A DNA stretch of 64,000 nucleotides, from the NCBI RefSeq assembly GCF_014356525.2, contig NC_052506.1, positions 9,524,172 through 9,588,171 on the forward strand, in the 5' to 3' direction. A model generated the notes under the pieces. That model searched no databases and was not told the DNA's origin. It saw only the letters and a program-made list of their open reading frames with translations. A program made the position numbers and the translations under genes. This DNA comes from Nilaparvata lugens. Its lineage: Eukaryota > Arthropoda > Insecta > Hemiptera > Delphacidae. Shown one piece after another: positions 21,713 to 33,814 of the stretch (the first letter of the stretch is position 1; each line of letters starts with the position of its first letter).

Positions 21713-23570
21713 AGGGTATATTATTGATAATTAAGGATATGGTAATCATAATCCACAATGAAATGGGTGTATGAAAAAACCGCAAATTATTCGAATTGGC
21801 ACATTTTCAATCCATGGTCTACGAATTATCAGTTTTTGTCAGTCAACAAATCCATTACAGATTAAAATTGCTTTGACTGGTAATGAAAACTGTTACAAAT
21901 GATGATGGAAATGGAATAGATCTGAGAAAAGTTTGCTACAAATGATGATTGGTTGAAAAATTGATCACCCTCTCATAGATTGGAAACACAATGAACAGAA
22001 GGTGTTTCATTTGGTACTGAGGTAGCTGCAAAATGAAGGGATCTCAAAAATAGGGTCCGTTTACATCACTACGAACGTAAGGGAGAAACATGATGGGGTT
22101 TCAACCTTTCACGAGATAAACGAAGAAAGTCAGTTAGCTGCCTCTGTCATTTCCATCTCTAAGCAAACAAAAATGTCAAGATGAAAAAAATTTCCAGCAA
22201 CAATGAACGCGTTTTATGCAAAGAGTTTTCGCCGCCATTTTATTACAGACGGACTGTGAAAACTCTCATTCATAACGCTAACTCGTATGATAGAGTGAAA
22301 AGAATTATTTAGAGAGTGTTTAGAAAATTGTGAGAACAACTTGAAAAATGAATTTTGCTATTGTTGAAGGGAGTGTGCATGTGTTAGTGTGGAGGGGACA
22401 GAGGGACAGCCGTCATGTTTAATGGACCAACTGTTGAGATACGAGTGGAGCTCACACCTAAAAAATCTGCAGCCTGTTTATCGCTAGAAGAGTATCGCCG
22501 TATGTGATATTTTATTCCACTATCCAATTTCCCAACAAAAATGAGGGAGTACAGCAGCCTATAGTACACATTTTATAGAGAATAATTCATGAATTAACAG
22601 GTTTACAGCTCATTTTACTTTCTTTCTGCAACTGTTTCGGAGCGTCAGCAATCATTCATGCACCTGCCGTAAACAGTGGACGATGTCCGTTAGCCATAAA
22701 CTGGGCTGTATTTCACTGCTCCCACTTTCGTAATATCGGCCGGGCGGAAAATATTCTACAAAGTTGGCAGCGAAAAATAGAAAAGTTGTTATTTCAGTCT
22801 GAGGGGGTTGTCGTAAAATTATGCGCGGCAGAGGATAAAAAAGATACCCGCAGGGAAGGGTTGGTAGATGAAGTTCTGATAAGAGGAGGGAGGAGACGTA
22901 GAGTGAGAGGGAGAAAAATTAGGATGAGACGGAAGAGGGGAGTAGAGTTGGAGTAAGAGCTGGATAAGGCAAATCCGTTCCCTCCTCCCCAGGGATGTAA
23001 GGAAAAGAAAAAATGTTGGAAAAGATGGTACAGTGGTGTGAGGAATGGGGGGGGGTTAGTTGAGGAGTTGATCTGACCCTCGTAAAGTATGTAGCCCCCC
23101 CCTCTCCCTGAGGCAGTCCACCGAGGCCACTTCCTATGAAACTTATTCGCAGCAAAAGATTGCAGCGTGCTCCTTCTAATTCTCACTATTTGTCTAGGGG
23201 GTCCCCCAGCGGACTAATACATTCAAAAGCAAACGCGAATTGAAGTTTTCCATTAAGTTATATTACGTGAAATAATATGCTCTACGTTCATTGCCTCGGC
23301 TCAAGCAGTGAGAAAAATTCGCCGCCTCATTTATTATGAGAAGCACAGTGTGCTATCTGCTTAGTCGGCTCCCGGCTATTAATCAAGACGTGCTCCGGGC
23401 GGGCGGTTGGGAGGTCTGGCGGTCATGCGGTACGATGGACGCACGGACATCGCCTTTCAACCCCCCAACCCCCTCACCTACCACCCCTCCAATCACCCTC
23501 CCCGCCACCCACCATGTATCCAAGAACCGAGTCGAAAAGTGGGTCAACAAGTGCACCCCAGTGATCAAGT
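21713..23570. other. Unique DNA with low-complexity tracts; no gene supported
   Basis: From 22795 to 23110 the plus strand is rich in purines and G runs (GGGGGGGG near 23047), giving long minus-strand open frames that look compositional. A C-rich tract (23458-23520) follows a GC-richer stretch (about 23340-23450) without recognisable coding. The interval 22600-22760 is less AT-rich and could be a conserved non-coding element, but only comparison with related genomes would show it. Confidence 0.3.
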
Positions 23571-24136
23571 GTACAGATGGAATTTCGGGGAATTATCACT
23601 ATACCCACCAGATATGACATGAATTTATTGGATTACTTTGAGGTTTTGCTACATGTCAATAGGTATTAATCATGTGTATTTTATCTTGATTATATTTGAT
23701 TTCCTTGTACAGATCGAATTTCGGGGAATTATTGCTATACCGCATTAACCACACCAGATAAAACATGAATTTATTGGATTACTTTGAGGTTTTGCTACAT
23801 GTCAATAAGTATTAATCATATGTATCTTGATTATATTTGATTTCCTCGTACAGATCGAATTTCGGGGAATTATTGCTATACCGCATCAACCATACCAGAT
23901 ATGACATGTTATTTTATTGGATTACTTTGAGGTTTTGCTACATGTCAATAAGTATTAATCATATGTATCTTGATTATATTTGATTTCCTTGTACAGATCG
24001 AATTTCGGGGAATTATTGCTATACCGCATTAACCATACCAGATATGACATGAATTTATTGGATTACTTTGAAGTTTTGCTACATGTCAATAAGTATTGAT
24101 CATGTGTAATTTATCTTGATTATATTTGAGTTCCTT
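23571..24136. repeat. Tandem array, about 142-bp unit, four copies
   Basis: GTACAGAT.GAATTTCGGGGA starts units at 23571, 23707, 23848 and 23991. Each contains TTTATTGGATTACTTTGAGG, TTTTGCTACATGTCAATA and TTGATTATATTTGATTTCCT. The period is 136-143 bp with very little divergence. Each unit junction (TTTGATTTCCTTGTACAG|AT) looks like a 3' splice site, see findings. Confidence 0.9.
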
Positions 24137-24410
24137 AAATTTTGTATTTTATTTCAAAATAAGTTTGGTGTGAATCACAACTTTTAGGTTGTGGAACTAA
24201 CTGCTAGTTTGGGCGAGGAAATTCAACTAAACACTGGAGCTTCTCAAATTCCTCTTGTGAAACAGTTGAGTAAATAAATTCGAAATCGAGTCTTAGTGTT
24301 GATTGGAATCGTATTATGTATTTCTTGCTTACCTTTTATTTTCATGATTCATACATTGTATTAATTTTATTGTTTTCAATTCGATGAAAAACTTTGAATT
24401 TGATTAAATA

Positions 24411-24910
24411 AAAATACTAAGAAATTGTCAAAAACCACAGATTTATTGATACTTTGAGAGATCGGTTTCGGTTGTTATTTATTTATTCGTGGACAGAATC
24501 ACAAATCATATAAATATGATTAGGAAGGAACAACAGGCTTGGCCCAAATCTATTCCATTCCCAAATTTTGATAAATTAATAAAATTTCCAAAAAATAGGT
24601 TAAACCTATGTTTCTTCTGTAAAACGTTCAAGTTCAATTTTCGTCCAAAAATATATATAAGCTAAACATTTTAAATTTAGAGAAATTAGAACACCAAACT
24701 ATATTTAAATATTATCACTTCATATTAAATTAATCAAGTTATTTTATAAGATTTTGAACCCAAAAATACATACAACTTCTCTCACTAAGCACAGCTGTTG
24801 AATAATGATAAACAATGTCTGAAAAACAATGGTGTAACAGCCGAAACCGGTCTTTTCAAGTATCAATAAATCTGTGGTTTTTGACAATTTCTTACTATTT
24901 TTATTTAATA
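24411..24910. mobile_element. Foldback element family F, interrupted by a family R copy
   Basis: Arms TACTAAGAAATTGTCAAAAA and CCACAGATTTATTGATA at 24411-24470 are repeated inverted at about 24856-24905. Between them, about 24480-24830, lies a family R retroposon fragment (GGAAGGAACAACAGGCTT, then CCATTCCCAAATTTTGATAA), replacing the usual centre. Right flank AATTACCACAATATGAAGTT matches other family F copies. Confidence 0.65.
24480..24830 (-). repeat. Dispersed retroposon 3' end (family R) inside family F
   Basis: This minus-strand segment is recognised by AACAACAGGCTTGGCCCAAA and the following CCCAAATTTTGATAA block, as at 26195 and 7740. It splits the foldback centre that reads ACCGGTTTCGGTTGTTA in the intact copies. 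Confidence 0.5.
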
Positions 24911-26194
24911 TGAATAATTACCACAATATGAAGTTCTCAACTACTCTCAATATAAGTTCTCAAAGTAAAAAAAATAAATTTGAATTTGAAACATAAACAA
25001 TACAATATATTCAGAATTCATTTTCCTTACGATGATTATCACATTTCAAAATTTTATAATGTACCACAAAATGATTAAAAATAAACATCAAAGAAAATTC
25101 TACATTGTGTTTCGCTTTTCTATAGATACTAGTATGATCTACAGCTTCTTATTGTTAGAAGGTCACCAATCTGTAAACAACATGTATTTGTATACTCGGG
25201 CACAGTTCTACGGTAAGCGCCAGTAGGCCTACTCTAAAACTGTATTTTTAAATAATTGGAGCGATAAAAATCAAAATCGGCGATTTTCCAACTACCTGAA
25301 TAGGGAGTATGATAATTCAATGTAATTGAGTGTTCCATTCTCTTCATTTTAAAGGAAACACACAAGTGGTACGACTTTTGAAGTCGTTCAAAAACATGAA
25401 GCATTTGATCAGTACTATAAATTTTGAGCGAAATTATACATTAAGAACAAACACATAGACATTAGAAATCCTGTGTATAAATCCATAAGAATTAAGAGCA
25501 TGATAATTTCACTGGTCACGGCAGTATGGCTGATGCCTGTTTGAATTGAAGCTCCAAGATAATTTATTGAGGTTTTAGTGAGAATTTAAACTCAGTTTGT
25601 TCTCTCCTTGTCAGGAGTGGACGACAATCCCCTGATTCCTTTGTGCTTAGTTTGTGTGATTTGTTACACTGCTGTGAAATAATAGACTGTGTCAAAATGA
25701 GGGACCACAGAGCTAGGTACGAGTTTTTCGGAAATTTTGGCAACCAACACCTTTGTCAGTTTCACGTTATTTTTATTCCTGTTGGGAACTAATCAAAGCA
25801 CCTCTTGGAATTTGGTCATCATCTAAAATCTAGACAGATTTTTGGCATGCTCAACAGTCTTTCTTTATTCTCTATTGTCAAGAATTCTTTATTTCTTTAT
25901 TCTTTTTCTTTATTTCAAGAATTTCTTCCCGAGACTACTACAAGAGCTTTGCAGTTTTTTTTTTTGTTTCACAGTTAACTTGAGATATACCTCAGATTTG
26001 TTTAAAAAAATGTTCAGGTCAATGAACATGCCATGCAAAGGAGATCCGAACCGAATTAGAATGGGGAGTGAGACAACATAGATTGGCTACTTTTTTCAGA
26101 AAAGTGTAAACACCATACAAAAACGCTAATAAGGTTTTAAGCGAAGTTCAACTGCTTCTTATCTCAAGTTTACTTTTGAATCAATATATATTTA
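24911..26194. other. Unique DNA with one weak exon candidate
   Basis: AT-rich, with low-complexity TTTCTTTATT runs near 25858-25920. Apart from the start/donor pair at 25697-25716, no gene signal is visible. Confidence 0.3.
25697..25716 (+). CDS. Very short candidate first coding exon (weak)
   Basis: An ATG in favourable context (GTCAAAATGA) is followed after 20 nt by AG|GTACGAGT, a strong 5' splice site. The implied start is MRDHRA, phase 2. About 100 bp upstream lies an arthropod initiator-like TCAGTTTG (25592). The combination is suggestive, but such pairs occur by chance in 64 kb. No downstream exon was identified and the product is unknown. Confidence 0.12.
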
Positions 26195-26460
26195 TTATCT
26201 ATTCCTACATTGATACATACAATATCAGTCTCCACTATGAATTATTGGAAGAGGAACAACAGGCTTAAAGCACAAAACTGTTCCTTTCCCTAATTTAGAT
26301 AGAAAATTATATTTAGATATTTATTCATCCACTATAATTATGTGGATATTCCAAACGTTTGGCACTTAATATTAATGAACGAAACGTTCATGCAGCTCCA
26401 TGAAATAGACATATTCAGATAACAAATAAAGACTTAATTTCTAAAATATTGAAATTGATT
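26195..26460 (-). repeat. Dispersed retroposon 3' end (family R)
   Basis: Minus-strand copy with TATTGGAAGAGGAACAACAG, then CAAAACTGTTCCTTTCCCTA and ATTTAGATAGAAAATTA. Same order as 7740-7925. Confidence 0.5.
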
Positions 26461-26622
26461 CCTAGTTTTGCTTTCAAACATAAGTAGTCAAGTCAATATA
26501 GACATAAAAAGGGGGTGTGCTTGCAATATATTGTGGTTCTGATTTTCTCATATATTATTTGGATATATAAGAGAATTACAGAACCAATTTCTTCTTGCAT
26601 AATTTCCTTGTGCTAGATACAG

Positions 26623-26720
26623 TGTGGCCCAAAAAACCTTGTATTTTCGGTTCATTTTCCAGTTTTCAGTCGAAGCCGGTCCATTTTCCGCCAAATCCGT
26701 TAATCAGAAAAATATGCTCT
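26623..26720. repeat. Solo end of a CAGTGTG-type foldback element
   Basis: TACAGTGTGGCCCAAAAAAC resembles the TA-CAGGGTGTCCCA end of the Tc1/mariner-like foldbacks in this window. No matching inverted end was found downstream within 1 kb, so this is probably a truncated copy. Confidence 0.35.
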
Positions 26721-27655
26721 AGCTTTTTTTTAGATTAAACTATTTTGAATAAAATGAGATCATTCGGAACTCTCTATCTCTAATGAGTACTGAGTAATGA
26801 TTTTTCAAAAATGAGTGAAACTTGAAGAAAAAAATCAATTTTGATATTTTAGTTTTTAATCAACAATATCTTCCGATTGTTACCATTTAGAGTAAAATTC
26901 AAAATCCCTCTGGGCGTATTTTTATGGTATACAATCTGAGATCAGGTAGAGCGCTCTATCTCATATAGATTTCCAGGTTCACCTGACAACAATGCTCCTT
27001 GTATTGTAAAAAACACCCAATTTTCAACTTCAACCATCATCACCAACTGAAATGCTGTAAAAATGTGGGAGGGTGATAAAGTGAGAGAGTCAGGTGAAAA
27101 GAGATGACATGAAAAGGAAAAGTGAGAGTATATTTGGTAGAAAGAGAATTTGTTGAGGTTAGTGTCAGTATGAGTGAGTGAGTGAGAGGAGGGATTTGGG
27201 CCGAGATGGCAAGCCATTTTAAAAAATAGCTCTTCGTTTGTCGCTAGTGATAAAACTCTATTTTTACAGCAACAAACCCTGCCAAACGTCTCACAAAGCA
27301 TTTTGGATGCTCGAGCACAAGGCACAGCGCAACAAAGACAATCTATTCTTGAATATCCTTTTCTCCCAAATAAATTATATTTACATTAGCTGACAACACA
27401 AGGCTCACCTTCTAGTCCTTTCCACTTTTTCTATATTAGTTTTACTAAAGCATGAGTAACATTAGCAGAAACGTTATAAACGTACAAAAAGAGGATTATT
27501 TATTCTGTTGCTTGAATTTCTTATTAAATTTGAAGTCTTCTTATAGATATTTTAATACTGTACTATAAAGACTAGTGTACGAGTCGAGGAATATCGAATG
27601 TAATACTACATTTTATTTTCTACATTTCAACTTGAAAATGACCTAAGTTAGGGTC
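26721..27655. other. Unique DNA, one long open frame not supported
   Basis: A minus-strand open frame of 127 codons (26942-27325) covers a GAGTGAGTGAGTGAGA run and mixed low-complexity sequence. It has no domain and no recognisable motif. It is left as non-coding. Confidence 0.3.
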
Positions 27656-28175
27656 TAACTAGTCGTTGAAATATTTTATAGTTTTTAATAATAAAGGGTA
27701 CTACTAGGTTTTTATATTGTTTTTATTAATTTAGAAAGTAATACGTATACAATGTAGTACTTGGAGTATAAAAATACTTACATCCTATACGAGTAAAGTA
27801 TGATCCATTAATAAAATGAATACATTCCAACGACATTGTCAGCTGTCAACTTAATTTTCTATTGAATTCGACATTTGAAAATGATATAATTATCCGAAAC
27901 CAGTCGTGTATTTAAAAAGCCCACCTATTTACTATAGTGAGGTGGACGTTATAATGGCAGTGAAGAAAGATAGGAGAACAACGTTGCCGATCCTCTGTCT
28001 AGTCAATGCCTTCTATGGAGGGTAACTGATATCGGTTTATTGATGTAATATTGACTGTTCATTTTTGTTTAAAATAATCAATTATATTTTATTAAGTGAG
28101 AAATTATATTTTTCAATAGTTTCATGATGAATTTTCATAATTAAGATGAAATATTTTGTCAATTAATTATTAAGG
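27656..28175 (+). repeat. Composite repeat G, left copy
   Basis: The segment from GAATACATTCCAACGA (27820) to about 28173 is about 90% alike, by eye, to 33711-34068. Shared strings include AATTATCCGAAACCAGTCGT, GTTGCCGATCCTCTGTCTAG and TGCCTTCTATGGAGGGTAAC. A leading block, ACTAGTCGTTGAAATATTTT with GGGTACTACTAGGTTTTTAT, recurs at 28162-28200 and at 51458-51530. The left inverted end GTGAGGTGGACGTTATAATG at 27943 lacks its right partner here; compare 33815-34190. Confidence 0.7.
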
Positions 28176-28350
28176 GTACTACAAGGTTTTTATATTGTTT
28201 GTGTCACACTCAATTGCAGCTGTTTTCCATGCATTGAATCAAGCCGTAAACAGCTGTTTGCTGAACAAGGAAACATGTGATTTTCATTACAGCATACTAT
28301 ACTGTAAAGAAATCATATGTTTTCTTTACAGTCGAGTATGTTTCTTAGTT
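28176..28350 (+). repeat. Dispersed repeat D
   Basis: The segment AGCTGTTTTCCATGCAT...AAACAGCTGTTTGC...CATTACAGCATACT..TTTTCTTTACAGTCGAGTAT is repeated at 63588-63715. It contains a small inverted CAGCTGTTT/AAACAGCTG pair. Function unknown. Confidence 0.6.
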
Positions 28351-29619
28351 CTATAGTTAATAGAGTTAATAGTTAATAGTCCTATGTTAATATAATATAA
28401 CTGATTACAGTTATATGAATAATCATATTAGACTTTACCTCAATAAATTGTATACCTCAAAATAAATACTATATCTCAACGATAAATCTGATACAGTCAA
28501 CATATAGCCTACTGTCATCATGAAGATGTTCTACACTTATTATAATATATATGATTCTATACTTATTATAATATTATGATATTAATATAGTGGACACTAA
28601 TGGTCTAAGATTATATTTATGTATGTGTATATTATTGTTATTTTTCAATTTTTTCGGTAAATACATGAATTTGGAGAATATTTCACTTCTAAGATAATTA
28701 ACTATTTGGCACAATCAATATTATTCTCTCTAATCTGATCACTGATTCTGTAATAATATTGAATTAGATTCCGGAATTTGATATTGTACAGCTTCTGACA
28801 ATTGTAATATTGCATTTATAATGGCCTAATTTATGAATAAGTTAAAATATATAGGCTATATCACAGAATATACATCTTTAGAGAATAATAGGACTGATAA
28901 CAGTTAAGATTAAATAATCATATTAGAATATTTTGAATATTTTTTTCATTATTTTGAGGTAATTAGAATTTTGTTATTGAATACCGTATTATTTGTCAAT
29001 GCAACTTGAATTTCTATTTCCACTTATTTTTCTATTAATCGAGATGAATTTAATCGAAGTAGATAAACTCTTATCAATTCTTAGAGGTTGTGATTCTTAT
29101 CTATTCATAACAGTGATTGCTTGAGATTATCAATCTGTATGATTCTTAATTTATTTGTTGTAGACTATCTAGATTATTTATATTCTGAGCTCTTTTGGAT
29201 CAATTTGTTACTAAAGGGTTTTAGTAACTTGTTTTCCAAGTGAATTTAATTAATGTAACTAGTGGTTTATTTTTACATTGAATTACTCTAAATATTTTAG
29301 AAACTATTCTATATTCAGGTCCTAGTCAATTTGAGCCCTTTGGAAAAAAAAACTTCAATAGGTTTGTAGGTATGGTCTAGTTTAAATTCTTTCTTTCAAT
29401 TTTTTAATAATTTCATCCTATTCCAGGTTTGAATCATATACGTATCTTATACGAATATCTTACTGGGTTATAAGGAGTCTTCCTTATAACCTTCTCTCAA
29501 GTCATAATCCAATAGTTTATTCTATACCTAAAAATGTTTTATTCTACTTCCATTTACTTGTTCCTTTATTTAGATAAAACTACTTTTTGAGTCATTCAGT
29601 CTTGTTGGTGCGGTCGAGA
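28351..29619. other. Very AT-rich non-coding DNA upstream of the LINE
   Basis: Many TATAAT/ATTATA tracts; no coding signal. The 5' boundary of the LINE cannot be placed exactly, and part of 29545-29703 may be its 5' UTR. Confidence 0.3.
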
Positions 29620-29703
29620 CTACGAAAACTTCTTTTTTTTCTATTTTTTCCAGTGTTTCGTTTTCATTTCTCTTTTTTTTTCATTTAGTAGAAACTTTAT
29701 ACT

Positions 29704-30420
29704 ATGAACAATGATTTTGAATGTAAATATTTAACTTCAATTGAGGACTTTAATGAATATTTTAAGAGTAATGAGAGTCTTATTTTTTTCCATATGAATA
29801 TTCAAAGCATTAATAGAAATTTTGATGAATTTTTGTTATACTTGAACAATTTAGAAATGAAACCAGATTTTATTGTTTTGTCTGAAGCGTGGATCCAGCC
29901 TGATGTAAATATAAATATATATGATATTAAGGGTTATGTTACTTTATTCTCATGTAATGATAACAGATGTGGTGGTATTGTTGTTTATCACAAGGAGGAA
30001 TTCACCTGTTGCACAGTAGCTAGACAGATTGATGGTGCAGATTCTCTTATATTGGAATGTGTGTACAATAATGTTTGCTTCACTCTGATAGGAATTTATA
30101 GATGGCATGGAGTTCCGGTTGATCGTTTCTTGACTGATTTTAGTGATATGTTGAGTAGCATTAAGAGTTCGGTTGTTGTATGTATTGGTGATTTTAATAT
30201 AAATGTTAATAGTTCTGATCGAATTAGCGACAGGTACTTTGAAATAATCTCTTCTAGTGGTCTTGAAAATTGATTGATATTGATACACGTGTCACGGAAA
30301 ATACTTCAACGTGCATTGATCATGTGTTGCTGAGAGGTGTTGGTCCATCTTCTGCGCGCTCTGCTGTTCTTGAGGTCTCTATAAGTGATCACAGAGCTGT
30401 GTGTCTTTCTATGCTGGCAA
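29704..30420 (+). pseudogene. LINE endonuclease domain, frameshifted
   Basis: The ATG at 29704 opens 189 codons with the endonuclease motifs FHMNIQSINRNFDE (about residues 28-41), PDFIVLSEAWI, RCGGIVVYHKEEF and GDFNIN (near 30187). The frame ends at 30273 and continues, after a shift, from about 30270 with TSTCIDHVLL and the catalytic SDHRAV (near 30385). The order H-N.Q / SE.W / GDFN / SDH is that of AP-like endonucleases of non-LTR retrotransposons, which nick target DNA for target-primed reverse transcription. The frameshift separates the last catalytic block from the rest. Confidence 0.82.
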
Positions 30421-32649
30421 AAAAGTCTCGGCCAGGGGTGAATTTTGGTTCATTTCATGAAATAAATTGGGATGTTCTCACAGGATTACTTACAATCCAA
30501 GATTGGTCTGTTGTATTCAGTGCCGAAAGTGTTAATCACGCATATAATTGTTTTTGTTATGTTTTGGACTCTGCCATTCAATCATCTAAGGTCACTAAGT
30601 CCACTCAAATAAATCACAAGCAACGATTATTGAAGCCTTGGATGAACAGTGGACTTTGTGAAGCTATTCGGTCAAGGGACAAATTATATAAGAAGACAAT
30701 GAATGAGCCTGAGAACATCAGATTGAAACATGAATTTGTTACTTTGAGGAACAAGATAAAAATGTGGGTAAAGATAGCAAAGGAGAGATATTACTATGAT
30801 CGGTTCCAGACTGTAAGAGGTAATTCCAAAAAACAGTGGAAACTTATCAATGAATTGATTGGAAGAGGAGCCAAGAAAAGTAAATTCAATTTGGTAACCG
30901 AGGATGGTGTTGTAAGTGAAGATTCAGAGGTTGCTAATCTGTTCAATAAATACTTTGTCTCTGCACCTAAGTCTGCTGTTCCACCCCCTTTTCCTCAGCA
31001 AGCGTTGTACGACTATAACAATGTTTTCAGAGAGCCACGTTGTGATAGATCACTGTTTTGGTATCCGATTTCTTCTTTGGAGATTGAAAAAGTCATTGCA
31101 TCCCTGAAAAACTCTAAGGCCCCTGGCATCGATGGATACTGATCAGTCATGGTCAAGAAAATAAGCACAATCATCAGTCCAGTGTTATGTTTCATATTTA
31201 ATTTAAGCATTTCTGAGGGTGTTTTTCCATGTAAACTCAAAATTGCGAAAGTAGTTCCAATTCCCAAAAAAGGTAACCCAAAATTAATCCAGAATTATAG
31301 ATCCATTTCTCTTCTCTCTGTTTTCCTCAGTTATATTTGAAAAACTGATCAAAAATCGCTTGTTGACTTTCCTAAATTCAACTAATTTTTTCTCAAATTG
31401 CCAATTTGGTTTTAGAGAGGGCCTAGGAACTGAGTTAGCTTTGAGAAAGTTCATTTCAGAGATATGTTTGAACATCAATAATAGAGAGGTGAGAAGAGTA
31501 TCTGGCTTGTTTTTGGACATTCGGAAAGCCTTTGACACGGTTGACCATGCAACACTCATTAGGAAATTGGAAGCAGCTGGTATTCGTGGTTTGCCTCTAA
31601 CTTGGTTCTATTCATACCTTTCTGAACGGTCTCAGGCAGTTAGCATTGGCTTGAGTTCTAGTCCACTTCTTATGGTGGATTGTGGAGTTCCACAAGGCTC
31701 TGTATTGGGACCTATCCTGTTCCTGGTGTATATTAATGACCTGTATCATGGCCCTTTCAGTGGAAGGTTCACAGTTTTTGCTGATGACACTGCCCTTTCT
31801 TATGGTGCAACCTCAGATTCGGATCTGTATGATCAGATGTCAAATGACCTTCGCTTGATTTCTGTGTGGTTTGCATACAATAAATTGAGCCTGAACCTTG
31901 AGAAAACCATCTACCTGAATTTTGGGATTGCATCTTCATTCATGCTTATCCAGCCCTTGAAGTTTCATTTTGTTGGTTGCAATGAAGTTGATTGTGGCTG
32001 TGGAATTATAAATCAAGAGAGAAGTGTAAAGTATCTTGGCATTACCGTTGATGATGATTTATTGTGGAAAAACCAGATAGAGTCAATGAAGAAATACTTG
32101 CGTTGCCTTCTACATAGGGTTTTCAGTCTTAGAAACTTGTGTCCAACATTTGTTCTGAGAGACCTCTATTTTGCCCTTGCTCAGTCTCGTCTCTCATATG
32201 GATTAGTTTGTTGGGGAAGCACTTACATAACCCATTTGAAGCCTGTATTGTCACTCCAGAGAGCCTTAGTAAGAGCAATAGTTGATAATCAAGAAAATCT
32301 GGATTTATTCTCTTCTTTTCAGTCTATGAAAATTTTGCCTCTGAGACACTTGTATGTTTTCAAGGTATTATCTCAATTCTATTGGTCTAGTGGGAATGAA
32401 GGCGCTACCTTGGGGCACGAGGCCAATGATAGGAGAACTAGGTTTGCTGAAAGGTTTCCCATTCCTAGACCTCATAGTACTTTTTTCCAAAAGTCTTTCT
32501 GTTTCCTGCAAGGAAGATTTTTCAAGCAACTGCCTCAGGATATTGCTTCTGCTAGTTATCCTCTCCCAATTTTCAAAAGAAAAGTGAAGAAGATAATCTT
32601 GGCTCTCAATATTGATGTGATTGAAAGTTGGTACCACATCCTAAGATAA
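30421..32649 (+). pseudogene. LINE reverse transcriptase domain, one stop and one frameshift
   Basis: The frame from the endonuclease tail reaches KNSKAPGIDGY and a TGA at 31140-31142, resumes in the same frame with KKGNPKLIQNYRSISLLSV, then shifts near 31330. The following 429-codon frame (31360-32649) carries the palm motifs FLDIRKAFDTVDH (near 31513), GVPQGSVLGPILFLVYINDL (near 31684), the catalytic VFADDTAL (near 31777), LNLEKT and KYLGITVDD. A C-terminal region with CWGSTYITHLKPVL and FFQKSF...LPQDI follows, typical of CR1/Jockey-type ORF2. Polymerase residues are intact, but the protein cannot be made as one chain. Confidence 0.88.
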
Positions 32650-33199
32650 TCTATTCAATATTCCCTTAGCTTCATATTTCCAAGATCTGGCATTTCAACA
32701 TAATATAGCTTTCAGGTTATTAGGTTGCATAACTGTTATTGTATTTTTGGCAGTTGCTGCTATTTTCTAAGTTCTATTCAATTACTATTTTTCTTAGCTC
32801 TATCCACCTTTCTATTCCTGGGTTATATGATTGCTGGTTTAATTCTGAACATTAATTAATTATATTAATCACATGTTTTTTTTTCTAATTATAGACCTCA
32901 TTACTCTCATTACTCTTATAACAATGTTTCTTTTTCATTAACTTACTCATTATATTATGGATGTTTATTTTTTTTTCAGTTTATTTTCAAAAATAGTCCT
33001 TGTATTGTAATTTTAGAGATTTATTGATACTCCTGTGCGCGGACGGAAATTTCATTTCTTTGCGCCCAGTACATTTGCCATAATATTATGTTTGCTTGTA
33101 TTTGAACACAATGTTACTTTTGCTTTTCTTTTGTTGAGATTTGTAATCTATTGTTCACTATTTTTTGTATTTATTTTAATTTTTTATGGCAAATAAAGG

Positions 33200-33230
33200 T
33201 TTCTATTTCTATTTCTATTTCTATTTCTAT
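33200..33230 (+). repeat. (TTTCTA)n 3' tail of the LINE
   Basis: About five TTTCTA repeats directly follow TTTATGGCAAATAAAGG. Short tandem tails at the 3' end are a hallmark of CR1/L2-type LINEs and mark the insertion boundary. Confidence 0.8.
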
Positions 33231-33594
33231 AATAACTCAAATAATTCAAGAACTCAGCTAAGACGTTTCAAGTTATAAGAACTCATCTGAAAACTTATAA
33301 TATAGGCCTTCATTATTTTATTTGAGCTCGATGGATCTGTCTGTTATGAACTAGGCGCTACGGGCTAGGTCATGTTTATAAAATGCAGTAACTCGAGAAT
33401 AAGCAGGTAATGGTTTCTGTATCTCAGCAACATTATTCTTTCTCAGATAAATATGACAAAAAATATTGTACGTAACTTGTACGGTAACGTATTTACCGCA
33501 TTCGTATGATAATTCTGATATGATATAATTGGTATGATATAATATGAACAATCATACTTATGCGGTAAATTATCGTTACCGCACTTGTGACGTA

Positions 33595-33814
33595 AAGTAC
33601 TATTTTATTAATTTAGAATGTAATACGAATAAAATGTAGTACTTGGAGTATACAATGTATACTTACATTCTATACAAGTAAAATATGATCCTTTAACAAA
33701 TGAATACATTCCAACGAATACTGTCAACTTAATTTTCTATTGAATTCGACATTTGAAAATGATATAATTATCCGAAACCAGTCGTGTATTTAAAAAGATT
33801 AAGCACACCTATTT
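33595..33814 (+). repeat. Composite repeat G, leader of right copy
   Basis: TTTTATTAATTTAGAATGTA, ATGTAGTACTTGGAGTATA and TTCTATTGAATTCGACATTT match 27721-27930 in the same orientation, with small indels. Confidence 0.65.

Larger units (their letters stand above)
29620..33230 (+). mobile_element. Defective LINE (CR1/Jockey-like non-LTR retrotransposon)
   Basis: The element encodes an apurinic-type endonuclease followed by reverse transcriptase in ORF2 order and ends with a 3' UTR (32650-33199) and a (TTTCTA)n tail (33200-33230). The short-repeat tail instead of poly(A) and the FADDTALSY polymerase box favour the CR1/L2/Rex1 side of the Jockey superfamily. No ORF1 (gag-like) was found. The coding region is broken by a frameshift near 30270, an in-frame TGA at 31140-31142 and a frameshift near 31330, so the copy is dead. 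No target duplication was recognised at its flanks. Confidence 0.85.

Noticed and set aside
22794..23186. 130-codon minus-strand open frame
   Set aside because: It lies on a purine/G-rich low-complexity tract, with Ser/Pro/Leu/Phe-rich translation, no domain and no splice support; a second frame overlaps it equally well.
23336..23617. 93-codon plus-strand frame considered as an exon
   Set aside because: The Pro/Thr-rich part is a C-rich low-complexity tract and the end runs into the tandem array. No clear acceptor or donor defines an exon.
26942..27325. 127-codon minus-strand open frame
   Set aside because: It spans a GAGTGAGT run and has no recognisable motif, good start context or splice sites. 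Length alone is not enough.
29704..32649. LINE considered potentially active
   Set aside because: Two frameshifts and an in-frame stop break the coding region, and no ORF1 is seen.
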